Assembly (NCBI RefSeq): GCF_003952425.1
Contig: NZ_CP034449.1
Span: 3,782,001 to 3,846,000, forward strand
DNA: 64,000 bases
Reading direction: 5' to 3'
Source of the DNA: Mesorhizobium sp. M2A.F.Ca.ET.046.03.2.1
GTDB lineage: Bacteria; Pseudomonadota; Alphaproteobacteria; Rhizobiales; Rhizobiaceae
Under the pieces are notes generated by a model. It ran no database searches, was not told the origin of the DNA, and was given only the letters and a program-made list of their open reading frames with translations. Shown piece by piece: positions 34,811 through 46,651 of the stretch. A program made the position numbers and the translations under genes. Every line of letters starts with the position of its first letter. Positions within the stretch are counted from its first letter, which is position 1.

Positions 34811-35652
34811 CCGGCCTCTCCGTCCGTGCTGCTCGCGGAACTTTCATGTGGGGTGGACCTGACGCGCGAAAGCCGTTTCGGACGGTAGAGTTATTACGGG
34901 GGCGAAACTGAGCACGTGGTTTGGATAGCAGCAATCCGGTCCACCGGCGCACATGCAGCGGCTTCATACAAGCGTTCAAGTTGCGAGATGAGCTTGAGTG
35001 AACGACGTCGGAGAATTGCGTCCCTTGGACGCTGGTTTCGCGGTTCCCGTAGGATTCGATTACGGGAAGCGTTCTTGGCTGCTTCTCGGCTCAGCGCTCA
35101 TCTGGATGAACAACGTACCCGCGGTCAAGGTTTTCGCGACCTCAACCCAGTCACCATCCCGCAACAGCAGCGGTCGGGTCCTGATCAAGCGCTCAGCCTC
35201 AGCACAGGTGCTGGAGCAACGGTAGAGCGCGGAAAACGTGTATCGGAATGCGCTGGCTCACCATAGGAAGCTGCCACGGCATGTCGAATGTCCCCAGGGG
35301 GCGGGACCGTTCCCTTGCATTTGTCTCGATGACGGGCTCTCAAAGCTAAAGCCAAGAGAGCTTTATAAAAATCGCACCCGATCGGCTGCGCAACGACGAC
35401 CAGCTGAGGCCCGATCGGGTGCTAAGGTCGTGCCAAAAAAGGCGCGTCACTGTCGCATTTCTAGCCGGCTTGCGATCGGACGTCATCTCTTGGCGATCGT
35501 TGCCCCTTCTCTCAAATGCGCTTAGCGGCGCCGACGGCGAATAGCGCAAGCTTTTCCACCCGTTTCTACTCCACTACCGAGACTCGTCACCAACCTCCTT
35601 TTATTCGCTTCCATATGGCCCATCCTGTCTCCAATCGAGGAGGAGCGCGAAC
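34811..35652. other. Non-coding or decayed region with an inverted repeat
   Basis: Overlapping short frames (34916-35266, 34998-35225, 35238-35525) show no family pattern. The notable feature is the inverted repeat at 35374-35422. I see no promoter of a known class. Confidence 0.4.
35374..35422. repeat. 12-bp perfect inverted repeat
   Basis: GCACCCGATCGG (35374-35385) and CCGATCGGGTGC (35411-35422) are exact complements separated by 25 bp. It could be a stem-loop RNA or a paired operator. It is not followed directly by a T-run. Confidence 0.7.
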
Positions 35653-35940
35653 ATGGGCCAAGCCGTAGAACGTCTCAGTCTCGGGAATTCTTCTGCTCGC
35701 CAAACTGCCGTTGTCACCGGCACCATATTTGGCAGGGTGACAGTGAACGACAAGATATCAGGCGTTCTTGTCTGGGCTGAACTATGCTTGCAAGCCATAA
35801 CCCAAAAATCGCCGATCCCTTTGAATTCGAGCCGGATGAATGGGTGTTTCAAAATTTTTGGCGGTTTTAGGCAGAACCCTCCGATGGCCCGCGTACCGGT
35901 CAAGCTTCGTGAGCACTTTAGGTTCGTCGATCAGGCATAG
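35653..35940 (+). CDS. Hypothetical protein
   Basis: A 95-codon frame begins at an ATG with a strong GAGGAGGAG ribosome site 7 bases upstream. The product (VVTGTIFGRVTVNDKISGVLVWAEL...) has no domain I recognise. It lies just inside the island end, 12 bp before the next small gene. The position near the integrase would suit a recombination accessory gene, but nothing in the sequence shows this. Confidence 0.35.
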   Translation: MGQAVERLSLGNSSARQTAVVTGTIFGRVTVNDKISGVLVWAELCLQAITQKSPIPLNSSRMNGCFKIFGGFRQNPPMARVPVKLREHFRFVDQA

Positions 35941-35951
35941 GTTTGTATCCC

Positions 35952-36287
35952 ATGCCACATGCTGGCCGTTTGCCTAGTTCGGAAGCCCTCGAGAGGCGTT
36001 GCTCGTCTTGGTATGGCGTCGCCCCTTTTTCCGATCCATCGGCCACGGAGCTAGAATGCTGTCTAGCTGTTGCCGCCTACTTGGTCATCCGGCATGGAGA
36101 TGCCTATATACCGACCTTCGAAAGGCTGGAATACGAGGTCGAACAAATGCGGCGGAAGCTCGGAAATCGCGAGCGAGCGCAGCGCGTGCTGGCCACGCTC
36201 AACCTAAATGGCTCGGACAGCTGGAGCCGTGAGGTTGGTTCTCAAGGCCTGGATGGCGCCGCAATCACATTCGCCCGGGCGGGGTAA
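35952..36287 (+). CDS. Small conserved-looking hypothetical protein beside the integrase
   Basis: The 111-residue product is helical, with a compact middle (ATELECCLAVAAYLVIRHGDAYIPTFERLEYEVEQM) and an RERAQRVLATL helix. It resembles small proteins I recall from rhizobial mobile regions, of unknown function. I use ATG 35952 rather than the upstream TTG 35943. It converges on the integrase gene, their 3' ends overlapping by 23 bp. Confidence 0.5.
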   Translation: MPHAGRLPSSEALERRCSSWYGVAPFSDPSATELECCLAVAAYLVIRHGDAYIPTFERLEYEVEQMRRKLGNRERAQRVLATLNLNGSDSWSREVGSQGLDGAAITFARAG

Positions 36288-37587
36288 AAGCGATTTTTTG
36301 AAGCCACTCGCGCTTTTGCGCTAACGAAGGTCCCGCGCCGTATTTGGGCCGGATCCATTTGTGGCCCATCAGAGAAGCAATTACCTTCTCCGGCGCCTCA
36401 ACTGCCGTCAGCCGGTCCTCGAAAGTGTGTCGCAGGCTATAAAGACTATGCTCGGAAGTCGGCAGAAGTTCCTTGCTGGCGAGCACCTTGTTGACGAGCG
36501 CTGAAAGTGACGCGGCCTTGTCGCGATAACGAGGAAAGCCGTCCGGATGGAGCTTGATGGCTGCAAGTGCGCCGCCAACCAAGGGAATGTCACGGGCTGA
36601 ATGACCGGTCTTCAAGCGACGGCCATTGGGGCGCACCCGCACATGCGGGATTTCTTGATCGAGGTGGATTGTTTCGGTGGTGAGGTTTGCCGCTTCAGAA
36701 AGCCTGAGTCCGGTATCGGCAATCACATAGATTAGATGGCGGGCTTCGTCATTGAGTCCGTCGAGCGCGCCTTCAGCGAGTATCTTCTCCTGAATGAACT
36801 CCGCTGTGAACGCAGCGCGTTGCCCGGGGACGGCGCCGGAAAGACGCAGGTTTCGAAAAACCGGCTCCAGCTTGAGCTGGTGAGTCAGATCGACGACGCG
36901 CAGCATTTTCGAAACATGGCCGATGTCCTTGTTGGCCGTACCGATATCAAGTCCATCCTCAACGATCCGCTTTTGCCACCACTCGCGGAACGCGATTGCG
37001 TCGTCCCGAGTGAGGCTTGCGATCTCCTTGTCGCCAATGACTCCAACCAGATTGGCAACTGCGCGCTTTTTGGGGTTACGCCATTTCTTGATTTGGTTAG
37101 GCGACATGGTCAGCAAGTTCTGTTGCTCGATCGTCTCGAATTCCTTGATAAGACCGCTCAGGCGGACCGCTGGCCGCTTCTCCCCACCCATGACGGCCGA
37201 GACGTCCTGCGCGTCCTCGATCGATTTTTTGTCGAGGAGCAGCTTGATACGGGCCATGAGTTCGTCGAGCGGCCCCGCTGCTAGTTCCTCGTTAGAGCGA
37301 TAGGCCAATCCAAATGACCGCGCGCGCTTCCTCGCGGCTTCGAAACGCAGCCCCGCCTCGGCGGATTGGCCTTCCCGCAGTCTACGCCAATACGCCTCCA
37401 GCCCCGCGCCGAGGCTTTGCACTGCATCTCGCGCCCGTACACCGCGGGGATCGTCAGCCACGGCGACGCCCGTGGAAATGCGTACTAGGCAGCGGCGATC
37501 AAACGCCGCGAATTCCTTCGGCACCCTGCGGACGAGATACCAGATGCCTTCACGTTTATGCGGCTTTGGCGCTGCGGAACGTCGCAT
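36265..37587 (-). CDS. Tyrosine-recombinase integrase of the island
   Basis: This 440-residue integrase has an N-terminal segment (REGIWYLVRRVPKEFAAFD) typical of integrases with a DUF6538-type domain, then a SAM-like core-binding region (about 165-260). The catalytic domain has Arg295 (GLRLSEAANL), Arg386 (YSLRHTF, with Tyr in place of the usual first His), His409 (LMGHKW) and Tyr416 (KYGAG). It catalyses integration and excision at the adjacent tRNA-Ser. The start lies 114 bp from the tRNA 3' end, and the gene points away from the tRNA into the island, the usual arrangement for ICE integrases. Confidence 0.93.
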   Translation of the reverse strand: MRRSAAPKPHKREGIWYLVRRVPKEFAAFDRRCLVRISTGVAVADDPRGVRARDAVQSLGAGLEAYWRRLREGQSAEAGLRFEAARKRARSFGLAYRSNEELAAGPLDELMARIKLLLDKKSIEDAQDVSAVMGGEKRPAVRLSGLIKEFETIEQQNLLTMSPNQIKKWRNPKKRAVANLVGVIGDKEIASLTRDDAIAFREWWQKRIVEDGLDIGTANKDIGHVSKMLRVVDLTHQLKLEPVFRNLRLSGAVPGQRAAFTAEFIQEKILAEGALDGLNDEARHLIYVIADTGLRLSEAANLTTETIHLDQEIPHVRVRPNGRRLKTGHSARDIPLVGGALAAIKLHPDGFPRYRDKAASLSALVNKVLASKELLPTSEHSLYSLRHTFEDRLTAVEAPEKVIASLMGHKWIRPKYGAGPSLAQKREWLQKIAFTPPGRM

Positions 37588-37600
37588 TATCTTTCTCTAA

Positions 37601-37622
37601 TGTTACACAGTTTGTTACACAG
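37601..37622. repeat. Two direct TGTTACACAG copies upstream of the integrase
   Basis: TGTTACACAG occurs at 37601-37610 and 37613-37622, a 12-bp spacing (about one helical turn). It lies 14 bp upstream of the integrase start and about 80 bp from the tRNA end. This is a good place for integrase arm-type or excisionase binding, or for control of the integrase promoter. Confidence 0.6.
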
Positions 37623-37701
37623 TCTAAGATAAGTTTCGCTTCGCGCTGGTCAAGCGCAACAAGGAAGCTTTTGAAAGGAAACGATTATTATGGAAGCTAA
37701 A

Positions 37702-37722
37702 TGGCGGAGAGGGAGGGATTCG
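37702..37722. other. Likely attachment (att) core at the tRNA-Ser 3' end
   Basis: Integrases of this kind normally recombine within the 3' end of a tRNA and restore it on integration. The integrase and symbiosis genes lie on the 3' side and the housekeeping genes on the 5' side, so the island junction should fall here. The exact core length cannot be read without the other end of the element. Confidence 0.6.
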
Positions 37723-37791
37723 AACCCCCGATACCCTTGCGAGTATGCCGCATTTCGAGTGCGGTGCATTCGACCACTCTGCCACCTCTCC
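37702..37791 (-). tRNA. tRNA-Ser (anticodon CGA)
   Basis: The reverse strand folds as a class II tRNA with acceptor GGAGAGG/CCTCTCC, discriminator G and encoded CCA. The anticodon stem-loop is CCGCA-CTCGAAA-TGCGG (anticodon CGA, reads UCG), with a long variable arm and TTCGAAT in the T loop. It is complete and 90 nt including CCA. The 3' end faces the integrase. Confidence 0.96.
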
Positions 37792-38118
37792 GCGAGGTCA
37801 TGGTCGGCCGTTGCCGGCGCGGCGCACTAGATAACGGCTGACTGCTGGAGTTACAAGGCCCTATTCGAGCGAATTCCAGCTTCCACGAAAAGCAGCGGCG
37901 ACGGCACACCCGCCTCCTTTGCCGCCGGCATGGCTCGGCGTGTCGTCCGGGCAGGCCTGTTTGCCTTGACTCCAACGCAACCTTCGGTTAGGGACAGCCC
38001 GCATTCGGCGTGGAGGCTCTTCCGCGCCGCTTGTTTTTTGAACCCGCAGACTGACAAAAAGACGGCCGAACCGCCCGAGGCGGTTCATCGAGGCCGACCG
38101 AACAGCGAAAGGCAAAAA
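37792..38118. other. Leader region of rplU with a hairpin
   Basis: About 330 bp lie between the tRNA and rplU, in the plus direction. A perfect hairpin, GAACCGCC-CGA-GGCGGTTC, lies at 38068-38086, about 32 nt before the rplU start and with no T-run. It could be a leader structure for r-protein control. No gene is supported here. Confidence 0.5.
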
Positions 38119-38814
38119 ATGTTCGCAGTCATCAAAACGGGCGGCAAGCAGTATCGCGTCGCCGCCAACGATCTCCTGAAGATCGAGAAACTCGAAGCCA
38201 AGGTCGGCGATATCGTCGAGATCGGCAATGTGCTCGCGCATGGCGAGGGCGAGAATGTCACCTTCGGCGCGCCGTTCGTCGATGGCGCCATGGTCACGGC
38301 GGAAGTCGTCGAGCAGGGCAAGAACCGCACCGTCATCGCTTTCAAGAAGCGCCGCCGCCAGAATTCGCGCCGCAAGATCGGCCATCGCCAGCTTTTGACC
38401 ACCGTCCGGATCGCCGAGATCCTGCTGGGTGGCGCCAAGCCGTCGAAGAAGGCTGCCGCGAAGCCGGAAGCCAAGGCAGAGGCGAAGGCTGAAGTCGCCG
38501 CCGAGGCGAAGGCCGAGGTGGCTGCGAAGGAGCCGAAGGCCAAGAAGGAAACCAAGGCGGAGGCCGCTGCCGGTGAAGAGGGCAAGGCCGCGCCGCTGTT
38601 CAAGGCGCCGAAAGGCGAGCCGGACGACCTGACGGTGATCAAGGGCATCGGCCCGGTGGCGGCGAAGGACCTCGCCGAGCAGGGCATCATCACCTTCGCG
38701 CAGCTCGCCAAGCTCACCGACAAGGATGTCACCAAGATCGACGAGCACATGCCGTTCAGCGCCGACCAGATCAAGGACTGGCGCGAGCAGGCCAAGGAAC
38801 TGGCGAAGAAGTAA
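38119..38814 (+). CDS. rplU: Ribosomal protein L21 with C-terminal HhH extension
   Basis: Residues 1-102 form a normal L21 ([18 protein letters not shown] to [15 protein letters not shown]), a 50S protein that binds 23S rRNA. A Lys/Ala/Glu-rich linker (about 103-165) follows, then a helix-hairpin-helix-like domain ([29 protein letters not shown], about 171-231). This roughly doubles the usual length of about 103. Long L21 proteins occur in Rhizobiales. The start is the ATG of MFAVIKTGG; rpmA follows after 99 bp, as usual. Confidence 0.95.
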   Translation: MFAVIKTGGKQYRVAANDLLKIEKLEAKVGDIVEIGNVLAHGEGENVTFGAPFVDGAMVTAEVVEQGKNRTVIAFKKRRRQNSRRKIGHRQLLTTVRIAEILLGGAKPSKKAAAKPEAKAEAKAEVAAEAKAEVAAKEPKAKKETKAEAAAGEEGKAAPLFKAPKGEPDDLTVIKGIGPVAAKDLAEQGIITFAQLAKLTDKDVTKIDEHMPFSADQIKDWREQAKELAKK

Positions 38815-38913
38815 TTTTTCCGGCGACGATCGTCGCCGGTACGGACTTGAAACGGAACGCGAACGCGTTCATAAGACCATTCAAGCGCCTCAGGGCGCAT
38901 CGGAGTTAGTCAA

Positions 38914-39183
38914 ATGGCACACAAGAAAGCTGGCGGTTCGTCGCGCAATGGTCGCGATTCGCACTCCAAGCGTCTGGGCGTGAAGAAGTTCGGCGGCGAA
39001 GCCGTCGTCGCCGGCAACATCATCATTCGTCAGCGCGGCACGCAATGGCATCCGGGCACCAATGTTGGCATGGGAACGGACCACACCCTTTTTGCGCTCG
39101 AAGCCGGCGCAGTCACCTTCAACAAGAAAGCCAACGGCCGAACCTACGTATCGGTGAACCCGATTACCAAAGCAGCGGAGTAG
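38914..39183 (+). CDS. rpmA: Ribosomal protein L27
   Basis: The 89-residue protein starts [16 protein letters not shown] and contains [15 protein letters not shown], the L27 signature. Its N-terminus reaches the peptidyl-transferase centre. GGAG lies upstream of the ATG. An intrinsic terminator follows 70 bp after the stop, so rplU-rpmA is a separate transcription unit. Confidence 0.97.
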   Translation: MAHKKAGGSSRNGRDSHSKRLGVKKFGGEAVVAGNIIIRQRGTQWHPGTNVGMGTDHTLFALEAGAVTFNKKANGRTYVSVNPITKAAE

Positions 39184-39252
39184 CCGGTTCCGCACCATAA
39201 CACCGGCGCCCATCTCGGGAACCGGTGTCTGGCCAGGCCAGGAAAAGGATCA

Positions 39253-39282
39253 GGAGAGATGGGCTCGCCCTCTCTCCTTTTT
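39253..39282 (+). terminator. Intrinsic terminator after rpmA
   Basis: GGAGAGA-T-GGGC pairs with GCCC-TCTCTCC (one bulged T, 2-nt loop), followed by TTTTT at 39278-39282. It separates rplU-rpmA from the acetyltransferase gene, whose real start is ATG 39310 rather than the in-frame ATG 39259 inside this stem. Confidence 0.85.
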
Positions 39283-39309
39283 CATTTTTTCTTGCCCTGG
39301 AGGACTAAA

Positions 39310-39897
39310 ATGGTTGCCGAAGCGGAAGACACCGAAGACGAAAGTTACGCGATCGATTGCCCGGCGCTGGCCACAGAGCGGCTGGTCATGCGCGCCCCGC
39401 GCGAGAGCGATCTCGAGCAACTCGTCACGCTAGCCGACAACCGACATGTCGCCGAAATGCTGGCCCGCATGCCGCACCCCTATGGCGAGGCCGAGGGCCG
39501 CACCTTCCTTGCCATGGCGGCGTCGCGGCGCGCCGGCATCGTCTATGCGCTGACGCTCAGGGAGAGCGACATTTTCGTCGGCTGCGCCGGCCTGAACACG
39601 ACCGACCGCGGCCTGGAGCTCGGCTACTGGATCGGCGAGCCCTATTGGAAGCGCGGCTACGCCACCGAAGCCGCGCATGCGCTGGTCGACCTCGCCTTCC
39701 AGCGGACCTCGATCCAGGTGCTGCATGCCTCGACCCGGGTGATCAATCCGGCCTCGCGGCGGGTGATCCACAAATGCGGCTTCCAGTATGCCGGCCAGGG
39801 CATGCTGAATTCGATCGTCGCCGGCCAGGTGCCGGTCGAGCGCTATCGGCTCGACAGGAAGACATGGAACAGTCTCCGCAACTGGATCCACTATTGA
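39310..39897 (+). CDS. GNAT family N-acetyltransferase (RimJ/RimL-like)
   Basis: The 195-residue protein has the ribosomal-protein-acetyltransferase type of GNAT fold. An N-terminal LATERLVMRAPRESD strand is followed by VGCAGL, the LELGYWIGEPYWKRGYATEAA acetyl-CoA-binding stretch, and INPASRRVIHKCGF. The substrate is unknown; relatives acetylate protein N-termini or small molecules. It begins after the rpmA terminator with its own ribosome site (GGAGG, 39300-39304). Confidence 0.85.
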   Translation: MVAEAEDTEDESYAIDCPALATERLVMRAPRESDLEQLVTLADNRHVAEMLARMPHPYGEAEGRTFLAMAASRRAGIVYALTLRESDIFVGCAGLNTTDRGLELGYWIGEPYWKRGYATEAAHALVDLAFQRTSIQVLHASTRVINPASRRVIHKCGFQYAGQGMLNSIVAGQVPVERYRLDRKTWNSLRNWIHY

Positions 39898-39984
39898 TCG
39901 GTGCTTCGGAAGGTTGAGCGGCGCGCCCTTACCCGGATTGCCAACCGAATTGCCAGGGCAATTCGGGTCAATCCGACCGGTCTC

Positions 39985-40075
39985 CAAGGGGAGAGGAGCA
40001 GGTAAGCGCCGGCGCCAACCTCTTCTCCCCTCGGGGAGAAGGTGGCCGCGTAGCGGCCGGATGAGGGGGAGTCCC
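39985..40075. repeat. Palindromic intergenic repeat element
   Basis: It contains the perfect hairpins CTTCTCCCC-TC-GGGGAGAAG (40022-40041) and GGCCGC-GTA-GCGGCC (40044-40058), then GGATGAGGGGG. Elements of this wording are abundant between genes in Mesorhizobium and related rhizobia (RIME-like). It lies between two convergent genes. Confidence 0.75.
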
Positions 40076-40080
40076 GCGAC

Positions 40081-43278
<3,198 letters not shown>

Positions 43279-43308
43279 GTATTGAACGACGACGGGCGGA
43301 GGATGACC

Positions 43309-44595
43309 ATGCTGAAGCTGCATGAAAGATCCGGCGAAGACACGATTGCGCTGATGGCCGATATCGGCCGTCGCGCCCGCGCTGCCGCCCGACCGTTGGC
43401 CGTCGCTTCCACCGCAGCCAAGAACGATGCGCTTATCGCCATGGCGGACGCGATCCTGCGCAACGAGCAGGCGATCCTCGAGGCCAATGCCATCGACGTG
43501 TCGATTGGCGAGGAGGCCGGGCTGTCCGGTTCCTTCATGGACCGGCTGAAACTGACGCCTGCGCGCATCAAAGCAATGGCAGACGGCATTCGCGAGATCG
43601 CCGCGCTCAAGAATCCGGTTGGTGACGTCATCGCCGAATGGGACCGGCCGAACGGGCTGCATATCGAGCGCGTGCGCACGCCGCTCGGCGTCATCGGCGT
43701 CATCTATGAGAGCCGGCCGAATGTGACGGCGGATGCCGGCGCGCTCTGCCTCAAGGCCGGCAATCCGGTGATCCTGCGCGGCGGTTCGGATTCGCTCAAT
43801 TCATCCTCGGCTATCCATGCCTGCATGGTCGAAGGGCTGAAGGCCGCCGGCTTGCCCGAGGATGCTATCCAGCTGGTGCCGACCACCGACCGCGCCGCCG
43901 TCGGCGAGATGCTGAAGGGGCTTTCGGGAAACCTCGACGTCATCATCCCGCGCGGCGGCAAGAGCCTGGTCGGGCGCGTGCAGACCGAGGCGCGGGTGCC
44001 GGTCTTCGCGCATCTCGAAGGCATCTGCCACCTCTATATCGACCGCTCGGCCGATCTCGACATGGCAGTGAAGATCGCCGTCAACGCCAAGATGCGGCGC
44101 ACCGGCGTCTGCGGCGCGGCCGAGACGCTTCTGGTCGACCGCGCTGTGGCCTCCACGCATCTGGTGCCCATCCTCGAAGCGCTGCGGGCCGCCGGCTGCG
44201 AGATCCATGCCGACCAAGAGGTGCTGCGGGCTTTTTCCGAAGCCAGCCCAGCAACTGACGCCGACTGGGTGACGGAATATCTCGACGCCATCATCGCGGT
44301 GAAGCTGGTCGACGGCGTCGGCGAGGCGATCGAGCATATCGAGACCTTCTCGTCGCACCACACAGAGGCGATCATCGCCGAGGACGCGCAGGCGGTGGAA
44401 AAATTCTTCAACGAGATCGACTCGGCCATCCTCCTGCACAATGCCTCGACACAGTTCGCCGATGGCGGCGAGTTCGGCATGGGCGCCGAGATCGGTATCG
44501 CCACCGGCAAGATGCATGCGCGCGGGCCGGTCGGCGTCGAGCAGCTCACCTCGTTCAAATACCGCGTGCGCGGATCGGGACAGGTGAGGCCTTGA
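43309..44595 (+). CDS. proA: Gamma-glutamyl phosphate reductase
   Basis: The 428-residue aldehyde-dehydrogenase-superfamily enzyme reduces glutamyl phosphate to glutamate semialdehyde. The catalytic Cys lies in [11 protein letters not shown], and the IPRGGKSLV and EGICHLYID segments are family-typical. I chose ATG 43309 because GGAGG lies six bases upstream; the frame opens at TTG 43282. Confidence 0.97.
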   Translation: MLKLHERSGEDTIALMADIGRRARAAARPLAVASTAAKNDALIAMADAILRNEQAILEANAIDVSIGEEAGLSGSFMDRLKLTPARIKAMADGIREIAALKNPVGDVIAEWDRPNGLHIERVRTPLGVIGVIYESRPNVTADAGALCLKAGNPVILRGGSDSLNSSSAIHACMVEGLKAAGLPEDAIQLVPTTDRAAVGEMLKGLSGNLDVIIPRGGKSLVGRVQTEARVPVFAHLEGICHLYIDRSADLDMAVKIAVNAKMRRTGVCGAAETLLVDRAVASTHLVPILEALRAAGCEIHADQEVLRAFSEASPATDADWVTEYLDAIIAVKLVDGVGEAIEHIETFSSHHTEAIIAEDAQAVEKFFNEIDSAILLHNASTQFADGGEFGMGAEIGIATGKMHARGPVGVEQLTSFKYRVRGSGQVRP

Positions 44596-44633
44596 CCTTT
44601 TTCGCCCGGCAGGCCTGAGGGAGGCCAAGGCGA

Positions 44634-45266
44634 ATGCTTTCGCAAGCCGAGCAGACTGTCCCGGCCCGTTACTTTCGCATGCCGCACGCCGCCAGGGACC
44701 TGACGGTCGGTCTCTTCGGCGGATCGTTCAATCCGCCGCATGCCGGCCATGCGCTGGTCGCCGAGATCGCGCTGAGAAGGCTGGCACTCGACCAGCTGTG
44801 GTGGATGGTGACGCCGGGCAATCCGCTGAAAAGCGCGCGGGAACTCGCGCCGCTCGCCGAGCGCATCGAGCTCTCCGAAAAAATCGCCAGGAATCCCAGG
44901 ATCAAGGTCACCGCCTTCGAGGCAGCGCAGCATGTGCGCTATACCGCCGACACGCTGGCCCTGGTCAAGGCGCGCAATCCGGGCGTCGATTTCGTCTGGA
45001 TCATGGGCGCGGACTCCTTGCGCGACTTCCATCGCTGGCAGCGCTGGCGCGAGATCGTGCTGACCTTCCCGATCGCGGTCATCGATCGCCCGGGCGCGAC
45101 GCTCTCCTTCCTGTCGTCGGTCGTCGCCAAGACCTTCGACTACGCCCGCATCGACGAGGGCGACGCGCCGCTGCTCGCCCGCATGCAGGCACCGGCCTGG
45201 ACCTTCATCCACGGGCCGCGCTCGTCGCTGTCGTCCACGGCGATCCGCAAGGCCGCGAACGGCTGA
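44634..45266 (+). CDS. nadD: Nicotinate-nucleotide adenylyltransferase
   Basis: The 210-residue enzyme makes nicotinate adenine dinucleotide in NAD synthesis. The nucleotidyltransferase motifs GGSFNPPHAGH and SLSSTAIR are present, together with VWIMGADSLRDFHRW. It follows proA after 38 bp. A 9-bp C/G-rich hairpin at 45274-45296 lies just after the stop. Confidence 0.96.
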   Translation: MLSQAEQTVPARYFRMPHAARDLTVGLFGGSFNPPHAGHALVAEIALRRLALDQLWWMVTPGNPLKSARELAPLAERIELSEKIARNPRIKVTAFEAAQHVRYTADTLALVKARNPGVDFVWIMGADSLRDFHRWQRWREIVLTFPIAVIDRPGATLSFLSSVVAKTFDYARIDEGDAPLLARMQAPAWTFIHGPRSSLSSTAIRKAANG

Positions 45267-45273
45267 GCGCCGT

Positions 45274-45296
45274 CCTTCCCCCACAAGGGGGGAAGG
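45274..45296. other. C/G-rich hairpin after nadD
   Basis: CCTTCCCCC pairs with GGGGGAAGG around a short loop. No T-run follows. It resembles part of the palindromic elements elsewhere in the chromosomal part, or a stabilising 3' hairpin. Confidence 0.55.
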
Positions 45297-45359
45297 GAAG
45301 TTCGGCCATGTCGCTTTTGCGGCGGCTTTTCCTGCTCCGATCAACGATGCTGCGCAGGC

Positions 45360-46646
45360 ATGCTGAAGCAGAATCAAGCCGCAATCGATCCGGGTCGCGC
45401 CGAACAACCGGCGCCGCTGATCGCCATTGCCAGCGTCATCGTGTCGATGGCGCTGATCGCGATCGGCAATGGGCTGATGTTTGCCTATATCCCGGTGCGG
45501 CTCGGCGCCGATGGATTCGACCCGACCTGGGCCGGGCTGATCGTCACCGGGCTTTCTGCCGGCGGGTTGGCCGGCTGCATCTTGACCGGACCGCTGGTGC
45601 GGCGCGTCGGGCACGCTCGCGCCTTCATGGTGCTCTCGGCGCTGATCGCGCTTTCCAATGCCGCGATCGGGGCCGGGCCGATCCCGCTTTTGTGGATCGC
45701 CGCGCGGGCGCTTTACGGCTTCGCCATCTGCGGGCTGTTCATCGTCGCGCAGAGCTGGCTGAACGATGCCTTGCCGAATTCGATCCGCGGCCGGGTGATG
45801 GCAGTGTTCTATGTCGCTTATATTGCCGGGCTGGGCGTGGGTTACGCGACGCTCGCCTTGGTCGACATCCACTCGGCCGCCGCGTCGCTGATCGGCATCA
45901 CCTTCACCGCGCTCTCCATCCTGCCGGTCGGCATGACCAGGCTTGCGCAGCCGCCGGCGCCGCAGGCGGCGTCGGTCGCGCTGCGCCGCGCCTGGCGCAT
46001 CTCGCCGGTCGGCGTCGCCGGCATGCTGGCGGTTGGCGGCCTGTCGATGATCGTTTCCGGCTTCGCGCCGATCCACGCCACCGCCAAGGGCTACAGCCAG
46101 GCCGATGTGGCGCTGCTGTTGTCGGCCATGCCGGTCGGCACGCTGATCCTGCAGATTCCGCTCGGCTGGATTTCGGACCGCACCGACCGGCGCTACGTGC
46201 TGGCCGGGGCGGCGGCGCTGGCGGTCGTCGCCAGCACCTTGGCCATCGTCTTCGACGGCGGCGCGCTGGTGGCGCTGGTGGTGATCTATCTGATCTGGGA
46301 CGGGGCGTCGGAATCGATCTACGCGCTGTCCAGCGCGCATGCCGCCGACCGGGCCGCCAAGGACGAGCTTCTGGCGCTGTCGAGCTCGATGCTGTTTGCC
46401 TGGTCGCTGGCCGGCTTCATCGTGCCCGGCATCGTGACGGCGCTTTCCGCCGTCTTCGGCACCGCGACCTTCATCTATGTCGGGATCGTGATTGCGTCGG
46501 CCTTCTGCCTGTTCGTGCTGTGGCGCGTGGCGGCGGGCCGGCCGACACCCGCGGCCACAAGCGGCAGTTTCGCGCCGATGTCGGCGCAGACGCCACTGCC
46601 GGTGGAACTCGCCTTCGCGCCGGACGATAAGCCCCGCCAGGATTGA
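45360..46646 (+). CDS. Major facilitator superfamily transporter
   Basis: The 428-residue protein has about 12 hydrophobic segments. The loop after TM2 reads GPLVRRVGHARAF, an MFS motif A variant, repeated in the second half as GWISDRTDRRYV. It resembles YcaD-like or sugar/drug MFS permeases; the substrate is unknown. It interrupts the nadD-rsfS neighbourhood usual in related bacteria. Confidence 0.85.
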   Translation: MLKQNQAAIDPGRAEQPAPLIAIASVIVSMALIAIGNGLMFAYIPVRLGADGFDPTWAGLIVTGLSAGGLAGCILTGPLVRRVGHARAFMVLSALIALSNAAIGAGPIPLLWIAARALYGFAICGLFIVAQSWLNDALPNSIRGRVMAVFYVAYIAGLGVGYATLALVDIHSAAASLIGITFTALSILPVGMTRLAQPPAPQAASVALRRAWRISPVGVAGMLAVGGLSMIVSGFAPIHATAKGYSQADVALLLSAMPVGTLILQIPLGWISDRTDRRYVLAGAAALAVVASTLAIVFDGGALVALVVIYLIWDGASESIYALSSAHAADRAAKDELLALSSSMLFAWSLAGFIVPGIVTALSAVFGTATFIYVGIVIASAFCLFVLWRVAAGRPTPAATSGSFAPMSAQTPLPVELAFAPDDKPRQD

Positions 46647-46651
46647 GCCGG

